Source: Amia ocellicauda
Taxonomy: Eukaryota; Chordata; Actinopteri; Amiiformes; Amiidae
Assembly: GCF_036373705.1 (NCBI RefSeq)
Contig: NC_089852.1
Coordinates: 2,140,300-2,204,299 of the forward strand
Direction: 5' to 3'
DNA: 64,000 bases
Of the stretch, positions 28,821-41,011 are shown in pieces. Both the position numbers and the translations under genes were made by a program. Under the pieces are notes generated by a model, which had not been told where the DNA came from, did not search any database, and was given only the letters and a program-made list of their open reading frames with translations. The first letter of the stretch is position 1. Every line of letters begins with the position of its first letter.

Positions 28821-30432
28821 TGTTAAAAATACATCCCACATATGTATAATATAATATGAGGATCAGTGAGAGAGACAGACAGACAGACAGACAGAGACAC
28901 CCAAAAATAGTCAAGATGGGCGAGTCAGACACACAGGAGGACAGTTTTAAATGTCATTAATGTCCATTCCCATCACCCTGTTCCTGGGTCTGTCTGTCAA
29001 TGTTGTGGCAACACTGAGGTCACCCAGTCCTGCCAATAAAGCTTTATTGAATTTGAAGCAAACTGCGCCTGACGCCACGGTCTGCGCAGACCAGCCAGGG
29101 ACTCGGGACGCAGGTGTGCAGACGGGCACTCGAGAGCCCAGCCAGGTGCAGGTTGGACCCCCCTGCTCGCCTTCACAGTTCCTGGAAAAGAGTTTCTCAG
29201 GATGTCGGGGGGGGTGGTATTGGGTTTCTCCTCCCTCTCGGCTGCCTGCCAGTCGCCCCGCCAGCCCCCCGCCAAGACTGCTTCACTGCGTTGAGAGCTC
29301 CCTCTCACATCTGTCACTGCCCTGGTTGGCCAGGCCTGTCTGTGCGTCTGCGCCAGCTGCCTCTGACCCAGAATGCCAAGAGTCTTCTTTGTATTGCATT
29401 TGTATAGCAGTTACACACACTGACACGACCAACACGTACATCGACACTCTCACGCTGACACACTCAAACAACCAACACGCATATCAGCACTCTCACACTG
29501 ACACACACCAACACACTCATGCTAACACACTCAAATGACCAACACGCATATCAGCACTCTCACAGTGACACACTCACACTGACACAATCATACCAACGTA
29601 CTCACAGTGACGCACACTGACACACTCACACACTCACTGACTGTGCACACACACTGTAGTATAGTATAGAACAGTAGAGGCCCCAGACTGCCCCCACGCC
29701 CCCCGGCTGTGATAATCAGGGTATTGTGCTGCAGCGCTGGGTCACCCCTCTGCCCCCGCCCCCACGGCCGCTGTGTTCCGTGGTGTTCCTGGAATCAGGA
29801 GACTGGATTTAATTACTGCTGTACGGCTTCCAGGAAGAGACCTTTTATCCCACAGACTCGGCTCTACTAGGAACCGAGCAGCGGGTGCTCTCGCTTGCTC
29901 TCTCTCTATCTCCCTCCCTCTGCCTCCCTCTCTCTCACACCCTTTCTCTCTGTCTCTCACTTTTTCCAAGAACTCAGAGATCACTAGAGAAAAACAGCTC
30001 TGACCTCTTCCTTCTCTCCTTACTCTCACACAAGAAGAGAAAAAAGTAGATAGGGAGACAGAGGGTGGGTAAGGTCTCACTACTGGTCACAGAGCTGGAA
30101 TAGTGAGCACTGCTGTGAGCTGCTCTCTCTCACTCCCTCTCTCTATCTCTCTCTCTCTCTCTCCCTCTCCAACTCGGTTTCCATGAAATGACGTCACTTG
30201 ATAATGCAGTTGGAATTCCTAGAACTGACTGGAGCTCACAAGCAGCAACACTGACTGACTGACACACACGCACACGCACACGCACACGCACACGCACACG
30301 CACACGCACACACACACGCACACACACACCAACATACACTGACTGACACAAACGCACACACACACTCAAACACACTGACTGACTGAAACACACACACACA
30401 CACATCAAAAGACATGAACAAACACCAATATA
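28821..30432. other. Intergenic: LINE tail and CA-rich minisatellites
   Basis: A ccaataaagctttattgaa tail near 29031 resembles the one at 4110. A degenerate CA-rich array with cacactcacactga units spans about 29405-29650, and a CACACG repeat spans 30262-30330. No exon is recognised. Confidence 0.5.
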
Positions 30433-31653
30433 CACTCACCTAAAGGATTATTAGGAACACCTGTTCAATTTCTCATTAATGCAATTATCTAACCAACCAA
30501 TCACATGGCAGTTGCTTCAATGCATTTAGGGGTGTGGTCCTGGTCAAGACAATCTCCTGAACTCCAAACTGAATGTCTGAATGGGAAAGAAAGGTGATTT
30601 AAGCAATTTTGAGCGTGGCATGGTTGTTGGTGCCAGACGGGCCGGTCTGAGTATTTCACAATCTGCTCAGTTACTGGGATTTTCACGCACAACCATTTCT
30701 AGGGTTTACAAAGAATGGTGTGAAAAAGGAAAAACATCCAGTATGCGGCAGTCCTGTGGGCCAAAATGCCTTGTTGATGCTAGAGGTCAGAGGAGAATGG
30801 GCCGACTGATTCAAGCTGATAGAAGAGCAACTTTGACTGAAATAACCACTCGTTACAACCGAGGTATGCAGCAAAGCATTTGTGAAGCCACAACACGTAC
30901 AACCTTGAGGCGGATGGGCTACAACAGCAGAAGACCCCACCGGGTACCACTCATCTCCACTACAAATAGGAAAAAGAGGCTACAATTTGCACAAGCTCAC
31001 CAAAATTGGACAGTTGAAGACTGGAAAAATGTTGCCTGGTCTGATGAGTCTCGATTTCTGTTGAGACATTCAGATGGTAGAGTCAGAATTTGGCGTAAAC
31101 AGAATGAGAACATGGATCCATCATGCCTTGTTACCACTGTGCAGGCTGGTGGTGGTGGTGTAATGGTGTGGGGGATGTTTTCTTGGCACACTTTAGGCCC
31201 CTTAGTGCCAATTGGGCATCGTTTAAATGCCACGGCCTACCTGAGCATTGTTTCTGACCATGTCCATCCCTTTATGACCACCATGTACCCATCCTCTGAT
31301 GGCTACTTCCAGCAGGATAATGCACCATGTCACAAAGGTCCAATCATTTCAAATTGGTTTCTTGAACATGACAATGAGTTCACTGTACTAAACTGGCCCC
31401 CACAGTCACCAGATCTCAACCCAATAGAGCATCTTTGGGATGTGGTGGAACGGGAGCTTCGTGCCCTGGATGTGCATCCCACAAATCTCCATCAACTGCA
31501 AGATGCTATCCTATCAATATGGGCCAACATTTCTAAAGAATGCTTTCAGCACCTTGTTGAATCAATGCCACGTAGAATTAAGGCAGTTCTGAAGGCGAAA
31601 GGGGGTCAAACACAGTATTAGTATGGTGTTCCTAATAATCCTTTAGGTGAGTG
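30433..31653 (+). mobile_element. Complete Tc1/mariner transposon, DD36E (Incomer-like)
   Basis: The 1221-bp element has perfect 29-bp terminal inverted repeats starting CACTCACCTAAAGGATTATT. TA lies on both sides (30431-30432 and 31654-31655). It contains one uninterrupted transposase gene. Perfect ends, an intact frame and intact target duplication suggest recent insertion. It lies between HEMK1 and CISH, outside any exon. Confidence 0.97.
30581..31621 (+). CDS. Tc1/mariner transposase, 346 aa, intact
   Basis: This DDE transposase would cut and paste the surrounding element at TA sites. The N-terminus has paired helix-turn-helix DNA-binding regions (for example LSISQSAQLLGFSRTTISRV near residues 24-43), followed by a basic linker. 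The catalytic residues are Asp in WSDESRF, Asp in QQDNAPCH, and Glu in PDLNPIEHLW. Exactly 36 residues separate the last two, which fits the DD36E group rather than the usual DD34E of Tc1. The length of 346 residues is normal. No stop or frameshift is present. The start ATG at 30581 is the first in the frame and opens MGKKGDLSNFERG, a usual start for the group. Whether the protein is active cannot be told from sequence. Confidence 0.95.
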   Translation: MGKKGDLSNFERGMVVGARRAGLSISQSAQLLGFSRTTISRVYKEWCEKGKTSSMRQSCGPKCLVDARGQRRMGRLIQADRRATLTEITTRYNRGMQQSICEATTRTTLRRMGYNSRRPHRVPLISTTNRKKRLQFAQAHQNWTVEDWKNVAWSDESRFLLRHSDGRVRIWRKQNENMDPSCLVTTVQAGGGGVMVWGMFSWHTLGPLVPIGHRLNATAYLSIVSDHVHPFMTTMYPSSDGYFQQDNAPCHKGPIISNWFLEHDNEFTVLNWPPQSPDLNPIEHLWDVVERELRALDVHPTNLHQLQDAILSIWANISKECFQHLVESMPRRIKAVLKAKGGQTQY

Positions 31654-32244
31654 TACATGAACACACACAACAATATACACTATACACAAGATACACAGAA
31701 TGTGTGTGGGGGGGGATTTCAGGGCTCCACTTCCCTGAAGGAGTTTAATTATCCTGAGCTGAGCTGCTGGATTTCAGAGAGAGAGAGTCGTCACTCACAA
31801 CGCACGCACAACGCACACACTCCTGCCTGTACAACAACATGCCCACTCATAGCACAACGCATGCACACACACATGCCAACATACACTCTCACCAACTCTA
31901 CTTGGGGAGTAGAACACAGACACACTCACATCCACGACTGTGTGACTGATGCACGGTAGTGAGGGAGACACACAGGAATCTGGGGACCTGTGTGTCGTGT
32001 GCCGCGTGCTCCTCTCCAACACACACAGTGCAGACGGCACAGAGACGCGGTTATTCTTCCATTCCCAATCCTCTGTCTGGCTCCAATTCCCAGAAACGGT
32101 GGCGCTGGTGTCCGGGCCCGAGGGGAGAGGCCTGCTGGTGCCCCGGAGCTTACTAGGGCTGCGGGAGACAGTGGAGAGAGAGAGGGTGTGTGTGTGTGTG
32201 TCAGTGTGAGAGTGTATAGTGAATGTGTATGTGTGTGTGAGAGA
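31654..32244. other. Intergenic, nothing recognised
   Basis: The stretch holds short CA-rich repeats and a GA/TG-rich patch (32165-32250). No exon, RNA gene or transposon end is recognised. Confidence 0.5.
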
Positions 32245-32690
32245 GAGAGAATTAAACTGAATCACTATCGGGAAATGACACCCTGGCAATCTCTTGACTA
32301 TCAGAGATGCCAAACAGAGACAGATCCTGACCAAATACAGGCTCAGTGACCACAGCCTGGCCATAGAAACTGACAGGAGAGACAGGAGAGATGGACACAG
32401 AGGACCGGCGCTGCGGTCACTGAGAGACAGGAGAGGTAACTATTTTTCTGATACATGTTGTTATTTCTGTGTTTGATTAAAAAAATTAAAGTAAATGTAT
32501 GTTTATGTATATTAAGATTCTTATTTTTTTTATATATACATAAAATATAATTTATGTCTTTTTTTTTTTTTCTTTTGTCCTTTAATATATTTTATAAAGC
32601 ATTGTGATTTTCCATACAAATATGTAATGTTCAATTGCTTTGGCAACACGAATTTGTTTGTCATGCCAATAAAGCTCCGTCAATCTCCAC
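32245..32690 (+). mobile_element. Probable LINE 3' fragment
   Basis: The plus strand near 32300-32370 reads QILTKYRLSDHSLAIET, which resembles the C-terminal end of a fish LINE ORF2. A ccaataaagct tail follows near 32668. The copy is short and degraded. The clade is not assigned. Confidence 0.4.
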
Positions 32691-32857
32691 ACACGCACAC
32701 ACCGAGTCACACAGACACATCGAGTCACAGACACACGCACACACACACACCAAGTCAGGACCAGGAAATCATGGATAAAATCATAAATGAGTACGTTAAT
32801 AAACAGCAAGACTTGTTTTTTATATATAGAAGCAATTTTTACTAAAAAATATAGATA

Positions 32858-32863
32858 TTTATT
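32858..32863 (-). terminator. CISH: Candidate CISH polyadenylation signal
   Basis: AATAAA on the minus strand lies about 640 bp after the CISH stop codon. It is the first clear signal and would give a 3' UTR of roughly 650 bp that includes a TG repeat near 33110-33140. Confidence 0.4.
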
Positions 32864-33506
32864 TCTTACATATGTACAAGCAAGCGTTTTTGAATTATAA
32901 AATGAGACCATGTGACCACAGCTTCTGGAAAAAAAAAATCTTGTTTACAAAGACACTGGGCACTGAGGATAGAAACACTGTGTCCAGCACTGACCGGCCC
33001 AGAGCCACACGCACGAGTCTGTGTGTGTGAGTGAGTGTGTGTATAAGCTTTATAATAGAGTGTCTGTGCGAGTGTGTATCTGTTATTGAGTGTCAATGAG
33101 TAATTGTGTCTGTGTGTGTCTGTGTGTGTGTGTGTGTGTTCAGTGTGACTGTTTTTCAGTTGTTCAGTGCATGAGAGTGAATGTGTGCTTGTAGCCGTGT
33201 GTATTATTGTGTGTAGTGCTGGTCTCAGTGTGCGTGTTATTGTGTGTTTTGCGTCTGGGCCTGGTTGTGGTCTTGTGTGTCCTCTGTTCCGGGGACACAC
33301 CCCACTCTGCTTTGGAGCAGAAAAAAAGCCCACCCCCTTTTCGGAAACATCGGATCCGATTGGCTGCCCCAGGTAGTGGTGGTGTGGGAGTTGTTTACAG
33401 TTATACTGATTGGCCAGAGAGGGCTTCTGGGAATGTCCTTTGTTGCACCTTGTTTCACTTCCTATTCTGCCGCATGCCCCCTCTCCTCCTCATCCTCTCC
33501 TCGCTC

Positions 33507-36500
33507 TCAGAGGAGGAAGGGGTAGTCCTGCAAGTACTGCTGCAGCCGGTGGGGGAGGGGCAGCTGCAGAGGCTCGGCGGTCAGCCGGTTGATGGCGAGC
33601 CGCGTCAAGTGCTGCAGCGAGGGGAAGGTGTCCCGGCGGTGCAGCGGCCGCACCAGCTTCAGCAGCACAGCCGAGTCCCGGCACTGCGCCGCGGCATGGG
33701 AAGAGGGCGGGCTGGGCGGCCTGGGCACCGGGAGGGGGAGCCGCCGGTCCTTCCCCTCCGCCTCCTCCCCGGCCCGGCTGGAGCCCACGTAGTGCTGCAC
33801 CAGGCTGGGCACGTTGGCGAAGGCCAGGATGCGTGGCTTGGCCAGGCAGCTCGAGTCCAGGCGGAAGCGCCCGTGGCTGTACTCGATGCGCACATTGGTC
33901 GGACCGCGCAGCGTCTTCACCGACAGTGTCAGCATGTACAGCGAGTGGCTGCTGTCCCTCACCAGGAAGGTGCCCTCCTGCGCCCGCTGCAGCTCCGCCC
34001 GTGCCTCGCTGGCCGTGATCGCGCCCCAGTACCACCCTGAGAGAGAGGAGGTGGCGGTTAGACACACAGTGGAGTCTGCGGCTGTGTCACAGGGAGACAC
34101 AGTGTGAGGGAAAGGGGGAGGGGGAGGGAGAGGGAGTGTGTGTCAGTGTCATTCCGCAGGTGTGTAAACCACGTGACTAGCACGCCGGGGTGAGTGGGGC
34201 CATACCGGAGGAGTTCAGGTAGTGGAAGGTGTGGCTGATGCAGCGCAGGTCCTCGCTGGGGTCCCGGAGCGGGGGTGCGCTGTGCAGGCAGCAGGGCACT
34301 GGCTGGGGGAGAGCGGGGCAGGCCAGCCGGGGGTCAGGCCTGTGCAGGGCCGCCCCCCCCTCCCTCCTCTCGCTGCGTCTCAGCATCTCCAGGGAAAGCA
34401 CATCCGAGGGCTGGGGGGGCAGCAGTGTTCGGGGGCTGTGAGAGAGAGGTGTTCAAATCAATCCATTATGAATATTGTGAATGTTTTTCGTTTGAGTTGT
34501 TTACATAGACCCTGCAGGGGGTGAGACAGTTACTGAGAACGTGTGGACAGATGGATGTTTTTATTATCGCTGTGGTTGACCCGACATCTTTATCCAGGGC
34601 AGCTTACACGGGTTTCTGAAGGCTGTTATATAAGGTTCTTCGTATACACATTATTACTAGTTGTTATTATTGGGCACTGCAACAGGAAAGTAAGGAAACC
34701 AGTGGAAGCAGTGAAACATTAGTAAGTAGGAAGTAGGAAGTAAGTAGTTTCGGACAGAAAAACAGTATCACTGCTTTACACACAGAGAGGTGGGAGCTGA
34801 AAACGGGACCCTCAGGCAGACTCTTTCTCCCTGTCCTAACCCAAACCCTGTCTGTCCTAATCTGAACTGTCTCTCTTTCCCTCTCTCTGCCTGTCCTTCT
34901 CTTTCTCTCTTGGCATCGTGTTTCTCACAGTTTCAGTTGCTCTATAAATAAATATCAGCCGCCTCAGTCTGAACACTGAGCAGGTGCAAAGGGCTCTTCC
35001 TTTAAGTTATGGGCATCTGCATTTATTCATTGATTTCTATTAAATTGTATCTCTATAATCTTTATAAACACAATCGCGTACCCACACACAGACATATAAA
35101 CGCACACCTTTCCAGCAGAAATCGAAAGATCATTCAGATACCAAAACCTACTCGTACATTTTAACCCCCCCGCTGCTAAGATTTATGGCTTCCACAGCAC
35201 TCTAGAGCAGTACCACTGAAAGGAGATAAAGTACCAGAGAAAGCACACAGCACCGCCTTATCTCGCTGAATGCGAAAGCAGCCAGCGCCGCCCCCTCCGC
35301 CTCGCACCCAGGGCTCAGTGCCCACGCCAACCCCTGCTGGATACTCCTGAACAGCGAAACTGCAGCAGCTGGGTCTCATTCCAGCTTGTGTCTGTAAATA
35401 TCGAGCCCCCGCTTCTGGACACGGATTTAAACTGAACGTTTTTCATGGGAAATAAGAAAAAAAAAACAGAAACCGGATGGCCACCAAACCTGCAGGCGGT
35501 GTGCGTGTGGGCACCAGGGGGTTAAACACACCGACCCACAGCACAGTGAGGTCAGCACACCTGGGCATCAACACCTGAGCGCCCCAGGGCAGCTCTCCTA
35601 CATCAGTGTGTCACAAAAAAGTAAAATAAATACAGATCATGTTTGATTCTTTTCAATGAATATATTTTAAAGTCATTTTTTGGAGCTGCGATTCACTATT
35701 GTAACTCAATATAAAAACGTGTATATATTTAAATAAAACTCACTGGGCCACTGTATGTTATTACTGTTTATCAGACATGAATTGATTGTATTATTAACGT
35801 GACACAAACCTCGGGGGGCTTTCCATGCGCTTTGTCGGTGCTCTTCAGGCGCAGGACAGTTCCCGTTTACACAGCGCTTATCTGACCGCTCATTACTGCG
35901 GCCCAGCGGGGCTATTTCAGCATCCCGGACGAATGCAGAGGAGCGCGCCGGGTGGAGTGCGTCTGTGTCGGGGGGTTTCTCTCGACTCACCGGCCCACCC
36001 GAGATCTTGTTTTCCACGCGCGTTGGAAACAGACGACCCACCTGTGGTTACAGACGTCACTCAGTTCTAGAATGTCTGGGTTCACCGCCCCCCAGTATAA
36101 TCTGTGCTCCACACTCCTCCCATCTGCGAGGCTGCAGGTCACACTACCCCCCCAACACCCGGGCAGCCGCACATCCACAGCCCCCGTCTCCGCTGCGCAG
36201 TGGGGCTGCCGTCAGAGCGGCCTGTTAGTGCGCACACACCGGTCTGTGCCCAGCGGCTGCCGGATTGCAGGACCGAGATCCCGGAAAGCGCTCGGCGTGC
36301 TTCGACAGCTCCCTGCCACCTGCCACCGGGACTCCGGACCACACCGCAAAACAGCGCCACTGCCCGCGACCGCCGCTTCTGACAGGCGCACGACTTTGTA
36401 ATCGCCGCAGAAAACCACCCCAAAACTGAATAATACCCCCATACGAGCACAGTCTTCGATTGTTCCTTTATTTCCCACCTGCCTCTGTAGGAGACACAAT

Positions 36501-36670
36501 GAACCGTATCCCTGCATCCACCTACACACACATACCTATACACAAACAGCGCACACCGCGGAGTGTGTTGCAGTGCGATAGGTCACAATAGAGTCACACA
36601 GAACCGGTCCAAAGCAATGCAACACAAACAAGTCAAATCAAGCAACTCACCCTTGGACACAAAGTAACAT
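33507..36670 (-). CDS. CISH: Cytokine-inducible SH2-containing protein (CIS, SOCS family)
   Basis: CIS is induced by STAT5 and feeds back on cytokine receptors by binding phosphotyrosine and recruiting an elongin-cullin ubiquitin ligase. Three coding exons join in frame: 36651-36670, 34206-34435 and 33507-34036, giving 780 nt or 259 residues (human 258). Exon 1 encodes only MLLCVQ plus part of a Gly codon, matching the MVLCVQG start of CIS. The SH2 domain starts at [12 protein letters not shown] near residue 84, with the phosphotyrosine-binding Arg in FLVRDS (107-112). The SOCS box forms the last ~40 residues and ends [10 protein letters not shown] proline- and glycine-rich insert lies between the SH2 domain and the SOCS box. 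The acceptor for exon 2 was chosen at 34435 because it alone keeps phase with exon 1. Confidence 0.96.
34560..34640 (-). mobile_element. L2-type LINE tail remnant
   Basis: The plus strand reads tttattatcgctgtggttga and then ctttatccagggcagcttac, the inverted L2 terminus. Only the tail survives, in CISH intron 1. Confidence 0.45.
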
Positions 36671-36733
36671 ATCGGTCCCAGGTGCGGCTGTGTCCGGGCG
36701 AGCTGCGGTCCTCTGGGAGCGCCGGGCGCCTCT

Positions 36734-37458
36734 TTCGCGGAATCGTCGCTCCTTGTGCTTCAGCCGGGCGGGTTCAAGGTTACAGCCTGAACACAAACAC
36801 CCCCCTGGCTGAACTTCGCCACGGAAACCGCGGCACAAGGGAGGTTTGCTCAAAAAGTATTTCTTCAATAAAAAAACTGCTCACAAACCAACAGTAATAT
36901 AACCAAAAACAGCACCCCGCTCTTCAATGAACCGTGTTGAGGATTTTTGTTAGAAGTCTGAGATGAAATGGAAAGTGAGACTTTAGTGAGACACAACAAT
37001 GTAAAACACTGTGAAGAACAACGCGGCGCTGGGAGACGGACTGACGGCAGCGGCGGCACAGACGGCGTCTTAACTGCGGCTCCGCGAAACTGTTTCACTT
37101 GAAAACAAGAAAAAACACAGAGAGCAGAAAAAGCCCCGCGCGCTCTGGAGTTCCCAGGAACCGAGTTCTGAGAAGCGCGCCGGTGACGTCACAATCCTCC
37201 CGCCCGCGAGCGCCGCTATTGTTGCGTGTCTCCGGCTTGCGGTCAGTCTCGCGCGTCGCGTCGCGGCCCGGGGCAGCAGCACCGAGACACAGAGACACAG
37301 AGACAGACAGAGACAGACAGAGACACCGACAGAGACACAGAGGTGCGTCCGCTCTCTGCCCGGGCGCTGCGGTCCCTCTGCGCCGGCGGTCTGGGCTTGG
37401 CATTCCGTCAGCTGTTTTCACTGGAAACGCTGATGACTTTCCAAGTACTTTCCAGGAA
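36734..37458 (-). promoter_or_regulatory. CISH: CISH promoter with four STAT sites and a CRE
   Basis: Four palindromic TTCNNNGAA sites lie upstream of the CISH start codon: TTCGCGGAA (36734-36742), TTCAATGAA (36923-36931), TTCTGAGAA (37166-37174) and TTCCAGGAA (37450-37458). A perfect CRE, TGACGTCA, lies at 37184-37191, nine bases beyond the third site. The region around 37020-37270 is CpG-rich. Mammalian Cis promoters are known to carry clustered STAT5 sites, so this arrangement supports conserved STAT5 control. Confidence 0.6.
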
Positions 37459-37608
37459 AAGTGAGCAGTGCCATTGAAATGCACCAATGGCAGCTCAGCT
37501 CCGCTGCCGACCAGCCCCCGCCCTAAGCCTGTCCCTGCTGGACCTTTTAACTGTGTGAGCACCGGGGCTGTGTCCCATCGTGTATGTGTGTGTGTGTGTG
37601 TCTGTGCA

Positions 37609-38499
37609 CCGATCAGCCATAACATTATGACCACCTGCCTAATATCATGTACGTCCCCCTTTTGCCACCAAAACAGCCCTGACCCGTCGAGGCATGGACT
37701 CCACTAGACCTCTGAAGGTGTGCTGTGGGATCTGGCACCAAGACGTTAGCAGCAGATCCTTTAAGTCCTGTAAGTTGCGAGGTGGGGCCTCCATGGATCG
37801 GACTTGTTTGTCCAGCACATCCCACAGATGCTCGATTGGATTGAGATCCGGGGAGTTTGGAGGCCAAGTCAACACCTTGAACCCGTGATTCATCAGACCA
37901 GGCCACCTTCTTCCATTGCTCCATGGTCCAGTTCTGATGCTCACGTACCCATTGTAGGTGCTTTCGGCAGTGGACAGGGGTCAGCATGGGCACCCTGACT
38001 GGTCTGCGGCTACGCAGCCCCATACGCAACAAACTGCGACGCACTGTGTGTTCTGACACCTTTCTATCAGAACCAGCATTCACTTTTTCAGCAATTTGAG
38101 CTACAGTAGCTCGTCTGTTGGATCGGACCACACGGGCCAGCCTTCGCTCCCCACGTGCATCAGTGAGCCTTGGCCTCCCATGACCCTGTCACCGGGTAAC
38201 CGCTTTTCCTTCCTTGGACACTTTTGATCGGTACTGACCACTGCAGACCGGGAACACCCCACAAGAGCTGCAGTTCTGGAGATGCTCTGACCCAGTCATC
38301 TAGCCATCACAATGTGTCCCTTGTCAAAGTCGCTCAGATCCTTACGCTGCCCATTTTTCCTGCTTCTAACACATCAACTTTGAGGACAAAATGTTCACTT
38401 GCTGCCTAATATATCCCACCCACTGACAGGTGCCATGATAACGAGATTATCAGTGTTATTCACTTCACCTGTCAGTGCTCATAATGTTATGGCTGATCA
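37609..38499 (-). mobile_element. Tc1-like DNA transposon, internally deleted
   Basis: Inverted ends gatcagccataacattatga (37611-37630) and its partner at 38477-38498 bound about 890 bp. The minus strand encodes transposase pieces: an HTH part (VRRSLLRMGLRSRRPVRVP), then AWSDESR with the first catalytic Asp, and then directly FKVLTWPPNSPDLNPIEHLW with the Glu. The segment between them, including the second catalytic Asp, is deleted at about 37880, so the copy is non-autonomous. The N-terminal part is also disturbed. No TA duplication is preserved. Confidence 0.85.
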
Positions 38500-38548
38500 T
38501 GTGTGTGTGTGTGTGTGTGTGTGTCTGTGAGTGTGTGTATGGTTATAT

Positions 38549-38605
38549 ATAGCTCTGGAAAAAATTTCTGAACTTGGAGTAGTCTCTTAATTTTTTCCAG
38601 AGCTG
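38549..38605. mobile_element. 57-bp remnant: two Tc1-like ends back to back
   Basis: agctctggaaaaaatt (38551-38566) and its inverted partner aattttttccagagct (38589-38604) flank only 22 bases, with TA at 38606-38607. The termini match a common fish Tc1-like family. Almost the whole interior is gone. Confidence 0.6.
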
Positions 38606-38729
38606 TATGTATGTGTATGTGTGTATGGTTATATATGTGCGTGTTTGTGTGTGGGGGTATTTATGTAGGTCACCATTAACGTATTCCATATAGAATATAC
38701 AGGTATTCTGTAATGTGTCCTCCTATATA

Positions 38730-39835
38730 TTTTTTAGTGCAATTATACAGTATAAAATGACAGAACTACAACTTCAAAATTACATAAGAGCAGGTACAAT
38801 ATACAGTTAATATAAAATACAATACAGATTGTAAAAGCTAGTAAGTGCAGACAGGATGTGCTGAAGCCACAGGTAAAATCTAAGGGCAAGGGGGCAGAGG
38901 GGAGATCACAATAAACAACACGAGTACTAGTGATGTAAGAGTAAACACAATGATGAAAACATTACATAAAGTGCAAATTGACAGGAGAGCTGAGCCACTC
39001 GGGAATAAACAACTACATGACAGCTACAGTCTGAATTGGTCTTGAGTAATCGCTGGAAGGAGGGCAGGGACTCTGCTGCAATGACCGCAGTGGGAAGGTC
39101 ATTCTTCCATGTAGGGGTCAGGGATGAGAAGGAGCGGCTCTGGAGGAAGGAGAGTGGAGAGGAGGCAGAGTTAGTCTTCTGGCACTGGAAGACCACAGTG
39201 GTCTGGAGGGGATGTACGGAGAGACGAGGGTCTGAAGGTAGAGGTGGACTCTGGTCAGGACTGCGGTAGGTGAGGGTCAGTGTCTTGAACTGAATGCGTG
39301 CCGGTATCAGGAGCCAGTGGAGGGAGCGGAGCAGTGGAGTAGCGTGTGTGAATCGGGGCAGAGAGACACCAGACGCGCCGCAGAGTTCAGGATGAGCTGG
39401 AGCGGAAGGGGGAAAGACAGGAAAATCTGGGCATCATAGAAGTGGTAGGAGAAACCATGGGATGCGATGAGGGGGCCAGGGAGCGAGTGTAGAGAGAGAA
39501 CAGGAGGGGACCCAGGATGGAGCCTTGGGGTACACCTGTGAGGAGAGGTTGGGGGGTGGATGAGGAGCCTCGTCATGTCACTTGGTAGGTCCCGTCGCTG
39601 AGGTAGGAGGAGAACCAGGTGAGAGCAGTTCCAGAGACTCCAAGGTCAGCGAGGCAGGAGAGGAGGATGGAGTGATCAACGGTGTCAAATCCTGCGGAGA
39701 GGTCAAGGAGGATGAGGACTGAGGAGAGGGAGGCCGCCGAGCACAGCTGAGGGAGTCAGTGCCTGCCAGGAGAGCCGTCTCAGTGGAGTGAGCTGTGCAA
39801 AAGCCGGACTGCAGTGGATCCAGGAGTGAGTGATG
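38730..39835 (-). mobile_element. L2-type LINE fragment, reverse-transcriptase region
   Basis: Read on the minus strand, pieces of a LINE ORF2 are visible. Around 39380-39530 it encodes reverse-transcriptase sequence ([20 protein letters not shown], then [15 protein letters not shown]), then [12 protein letters not shown], and near 39050-39160 SRSFSSLTPTWKNDLPTAV. These are typical of L2-like LINEs. The frame is broken in several places and the 5' part is absent. Confidence 0.75.
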
Positions 39836-39846
39836 GGAAAGAAATG

Positions 39847-39894
<48 letters not shown>

Positions 39895-40682
39895 TTTTGA
39901 CTCATCTCAGAGGCAGCTAGCAGTCTGATTTATTAAAATGCATAATGTCTGTATTTATTGTTCCCCATCGCCCTGTTACTGAACACTGAGTCCTGGTCCC
40001 GAGAGAAACAGTCCAATCCAGTAGGGTCTCAGCCCTGGTCCAGGGGAGAGACAGTCCTGTGTCCAGTGTCTCTCCAAGACATGTATTGTTGCTCTGAATG
40101 ACCGAGGCTGGAGGCCCTGCTTGTACTGTACTGTAATTCTTCAAATTAGTCTTCAGAGCCTTTAGAGATTGGTGATTTATAGGTGAATCTGGCCTCTCAG
40201 AGCTGGAGAGACAGCGCTGTTTCAGTCCGGCTCCGCTGCCACTCAGTCGGGTCGGTCTGATGGGAATGGCGCTCCATCGCCACCTGCTGGCAGTCAGAGG
40301 AGGTACAGGAGCGCAGCACTGCCGCCAGGAGACCAGACTGTGGTTCAGGTTAGTTTTGCATGAAAAGTCGTTTATTCTCTTTTCAAAATAATTGTCTGTA
40401 TTGTTTGTGAGCTTAATCAATCAACCAATCAATAAATCAATCATTTTTACAGCTTTAATAAACAGACAACAGAATAAATAAAGAACTTAAATTAAACTTG
40501 AACAGTTGAAATAAACTAAAATTAAGTAAACTAACCTAAATAAACCATTAGCCACGAAGGAGAGAAAAACAAAAACTCCCATGGATGGCAGATTGTAATA
40601 GGAGAAAATAAGACCCTCCAGACAATGTAAATGTTACAGCTTTTCATTATTATTATTCTGCAGAATGTGGTTCTCTCGCAGG

Positions 40683-40735
<53 letters not shown>

Positions 40736-40978
40736 GATACAGTGGCAATGCCCCCCAATAATAATTAGCCGTTTTTACACCATATAGCCCTTTTTATATA
40801 CAAATAAGAGCTCGATAAGCAGAAGACGGAAAAGTGTGTCAAACGCCAGCAACCAAAAAGTCATACTAAAGCCATACATGCTAAAAATGCTATACGTGAT
40901 GAAAAAGTGTCCTAAAGCAGAGACACAATGCACTGATTTATTACGAAGTGGGTTGTTGCCAGTTTGCTTGTTCTTTAC

Positions 40979-41011
<33 letters not shown>

